A stretch of 64,000 bases of DNA from positions 1 to 64,000 of the forward strand of contig JBLHRR010000007.1 in the NCBI GenBank assembly GCA_047626155.1, given 5' to 3'. A model generated the notes under the pieces. The model made no database searches. It was not told the origin of the DNA and was given only the letters and a program-made list of their open reading frames with translations. The position numbers were made by a program, and so were the translations under genes. Shown here piece by piece: positions 61,796 through 64,000 of the stretch. Source of the stretch: CALGLS01 sp047626155 (GTDB lineage Bacteria; Bacteroidota; Bacteroidia; Chitinophagales; Saprospiraceae). Positions within the stretch are counted from its first letter, which is position 1. Every line of letters starts with the position of its first letter.

Positions 61796-61810
61796 TAATA
61801 AGGATAAGCA

Positions 61811-62035
61811 ATGACAGCAATACCATTAAGTGAACTTAAAGTAGGTCAAACCAAGTGCCTTTGTCAATTTGAAGATGAGCAATTAGGAGGCAAATTGATG
61901 GCCATGGGCATGCTCCCCGGAGCAAGCATCCAATTGGTCAGAAGAGCAATAGCAGGAAATACACTGTACATCAAATTTAATGGCTACTGTATGGCCATCC
62001 GTCGCTCAGAGGCTATGAGTATCTTGTTAAACTAG
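61811..62035 (+). CDS. feoA: Ferrous iron transport protein A
   Basis: The 74-residue SH3-like protein has the pattern IPLSELKVGQTKCLCQFEDEQLGGKLMAMGMLPGASIQLVRRAIAGNTLYIKFNGYCMAIRRSEAMSI. FeoA interacts with FeoB to support Fe(II) uptake. feoB follows 146 bp downstream. Confidence 0.93.
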   Translation: MTAIPLSELKVGQTKCLCQFEDEQLGGKLMAMGMLPGASIQLVRRAIAGNTLYIKFNGYCMAIRRSEAMSILLN

Positions 62036-62181
62036 AGACTGACAACTTTAATCGAAAAGTGAACACATTAGTGGGCTCACCGAATCGACTAATTATCTAT
62101 TTTACCAATCAACAAATTAATCCAGAGACTTCGTCCGATTGAGGCGAAGGATCATTCAGCTCGAACTAGACAAATCTACAC

Positions 62182-64000
62182 ATGCCAGAGGGGACAGGCG
62201 AACACAACATACAACGAATTGCCCTTTTGGGAAACCCAAATAGCGGCAAAACTTCTGTTTTTAATAAGCTCACTGGCTTACGCCAAAAAACAGGAAACTT
62301 TCCCGGCGTTACCGTCGATAAAAAAGTCGGAACTGCTACTTTACCCGATAAGACTTCTGTTAACATTATTGATTTTCCAGGGACCTACAGCTTTTATCCA
62401 ACCAGCTTGGATGAACGGGTAGTGGTACAAACCTTATCCAATCCGAAAGACGATAATTATCCCGATGCCGTTTTGTACATCGCAGATTCCACTCAGTTGG
62501 AAAAACATCTATTGTTATTTACTCAAGTTCAAAGTTTGGGATTGCCGATGATATTGGGCCTGAATATGAGTGACCTCATTAAGAAGTCATCGATTGAGCC
62601 GGATTTGTCTCAGCTTAGTAAAGACCTAGGAGTGCCTGTCGTTTTATTTAGTGGTAGAACCGGAGACGGAATGGACCAGCTTAAGTCCGCACTTCAAAAT
62701 TTAAGAAAGAATACGCAACAATACATTCCCGAGCCTAAAAGGGAATATCGCTTTTCAAAAGAAGAAAAAAATCTAGCAGAGGCCTTGACGCCATTTTTAG
62801 GAGAAGGCAATTCCTACCAATTATTATTGGCCGCTCATCATCACGAATGGTTGCCACATTTAACGGCTGCGCAACGAATCAACATCAAACAATTGGTGAA
62901 CGAGTATTCATTCGAACCACTCCGTTTTCAGGTGCGCGAAACCATGCAGCGTTACGATAGCTTTTTACCTACTGTTCAAAAGGTACTGCGACAAACAGAT
63001 CCATTCGCAGAAAAGCAAACAGACCGAATTGACAGAGTTGTAACGCATCCTGTGGCTGGACCATTTATATTCTTTGGTTTGATGCTACTCGTTTTTCAGG
63101 CTATTTTCAGTTGGGCCAGTTACCCGATGGATTTAATAGATGCTGGCTTTGGTGCTGTGAATGATTTAGTAACAACGGTACTTCCTGAATCCTGGTTCCG
63201 TGATTTACTAACAGATGGGATTTTGGCTGGCCTTGGTGGAATACTGATTTTTATACCACAAATTGCCATTCTGTTTTTCTTAATATCCGTATTAGAAGAA
63301 GTCGGTTACATGTCGCGTGCGGTTTATCTCTTTGACAATTTAATGCGGAAATTTGGCTTGAATGGTCGAAGCATCGTCGCCTTCGTATCTGGAGGAGCCT
63401 GTGCGATTCCTGCAATTATGAGTACCCGAACCATCAGCAACTGGAAAGAACGGATCATTACCATTATGGTGACACCGCTCATCAGTTGTTCTGCACGTAT
63501 ACCCGTGTACACCGTGTTGGTAGCTTTCGTAGTTCCTGCGGGAGTGAACTATGGGTTTTTCAACGCACAAGGTTTGGTCTTTATGGGACTCTACCTATTA
63601 GGAATTGTAGCAGCGCTGTTATCCGCTTGGGTGTTTCACAAGATTTTAAAGTCAGAAGAGAAAAGTTATCTGCTTTTAGAACTACCCATTTACCGCCCAC
63701 CAGTAGCTCGAAATGTATGGCTGCACACCTATGAAAAAACAAAAGCTTTCGTACTGGAAGCTGGAAAAGTAATATTCGTTATTTCTATTGTTCTCTGGTT
63801 TTTGGCCAGTTATGCCCCTGGTAATCAAATGGAAGTCGCAGAACAAGAAGCGATTACGTTGGCTGTAACAAATCAGTTAGATGATGCCGCCAAGGAAAAC
63901 CTTATTGCTTCCAAAAAAATAGAAGTCTCCTATGCCGGTCACCTCGGCAAACTAATAGAACCAGCTATACGCCCCCTCGGCTTTGATTGGAAAATAGGTA
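62182..64000 (+). CDS. feoB: Ferrous iron transport protein B (partial, runs off the window)
   Basis: The frame from the ATG at 62182 is open to the end of the window, at least 606 codons. The N-terminal G domain has G1 GNPNSGKTS, G3 DFPGTYSFYP and G4 NMSD. The membrane part begins near 63070 and includes the ILIFIPQIAILFFLISVLEEVGYM and GGACAIPAIMSTRTI signatures of FeoB. It moves Fe(II) across the cytoplasmic membrane driven or gated by GTP. The 3' end is missing. Confidence 0.95.
   Translation, partial: MPEGTGEHNIQRIALLGNPNSGKTSVFNKLTGLRQKTGNFPGVTVDKKVGTATLPDKTSVNIIDFPGTYSFYPTSLDERVVVQTLSNPKDDNYPDAVLYIADSTQLEKHLLLFTQVQSLGLPMILGLNMSDLIKKSSIEPDLSQLSKDLGVPVVLFSGRTGDGMDQLKSALQNLRKNTQQYIPEPKREYRFSKEEKNLAEALTPFLGEGNSYQLLLAAHHHEWLPHLTAAQRINIKQLVNEYSFEPLRFQVRETMQRYDSFLPTVQKVLRQTDPFAEKQTDRIDRVVTHPVAGPFIFFGLMLLVFQAIFSWASYPMDLIDAGFGAVNDLVTTVLPESWFRDLLTDGILAGLGGILIFIPQIAILFFLISVLEEVGYMSRAVYLFDNLMRKFGLNGRSIVAFVSGGACAIPAIMSTRTISNWKERIITIMVTPLISCSARIPVYTVLVAFVVPAGVNYGFFNAQGLVFMGLYLLGIVAALLSAWVFHKILKSEEKSYLLLELPIYRPPVARNVWLHTYEKTKAFVLEAGKVIFVISIVLWFLASYAPGNQMEVAEQEAITLAVTNQLDDAAKENLIASKKIEVSYAGHLGKLIEPAIRPLGFDWKIG

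Overview
The window reads as chromosomal DNA of a gliding or filament-type Bacteroidota, most likely the class Saprospiria (Lewinella/Haliscomenobacter-like). Evidence: several secreted proteins end in type IX secretion system (T9SS) type A or type B (gliding-motility) C-terminal domains; two very large SprB-repeat proteins; housekeeping genes of Bacteroidota type; and -7 promoter boxes of the form TAnnTTTG upstream of several genes. No phage, insertion sequence, CRISPR array, rRNA or tRNA was found. The window ends inside feoB.

Layout. 0.1-7.4 kb: a 2405-residue adhesin-like protein with an N-terminal thioredoxin fold. 7.6-12.8 kb: a PAS/GAF histidine kinase, a truncated small membrane gene and a LytS/LytTR two-component pair. 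13.2-17.8 kb: an ABC ATPase and an ABC permease fused to an M1 peptidase. 18-21.7 kb: a DUF3817 protein, cytochrome bd oxidase (cydAB) and a small zinc-ribbon protein. 22-26.7 kb: ssb and a 1367-residue SprB/cohesin/T9SS-B protein. 27-29.3 kb: hutI and a thioredoxin-SPOR protein. 30-34 kb: fabH, efp, accB, accC (fatty-acid initiation and translation). 34-38.3 kb: an MsbA-type exporter and two envelope proteins. 38.4-45.1 kb: prs, rplY, a nitrilase, an NlpC/P60 lipoprotein, adk, obg and a kinase-RapZ fusion. 45.1-48.4 kb: pabA/trpG, cvpA, pnuC and a lipoprotein cytochrome c. 48.6-57.5 kb: a tandem pair of secreted arylsulfotransferase-like proteins, an M14 peptidase and secreted hypotheticals. 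57.7-61.7 kb: a Gfo/Idh/MocA oxidoreductase, a lipoprotein, a polyprenyl-phosphate sugar transferase and a TerB-like protein. 61.8-64 kb: feoA and feoB.

The most unusual signal is in the intergenic DNA. Two elements, at 35996-36118 and 56773-56893, fold into the same two-stem structure. Their stems differ by compensatory base changes, while a 20-nt apical loop is identical. Two further elements, at 10481-10558 (minus strand) and 33932-34015, share the outer flanks but carry a different, simple hairpin. Together they look like a modular family of structured, dispersed elements (called here the E family: E1 to E4), possibly a structured RNA, a mobile terminator-like repeat or a REP/MITE-like element. 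Other short dispersed words and palindromes are recorded separately.
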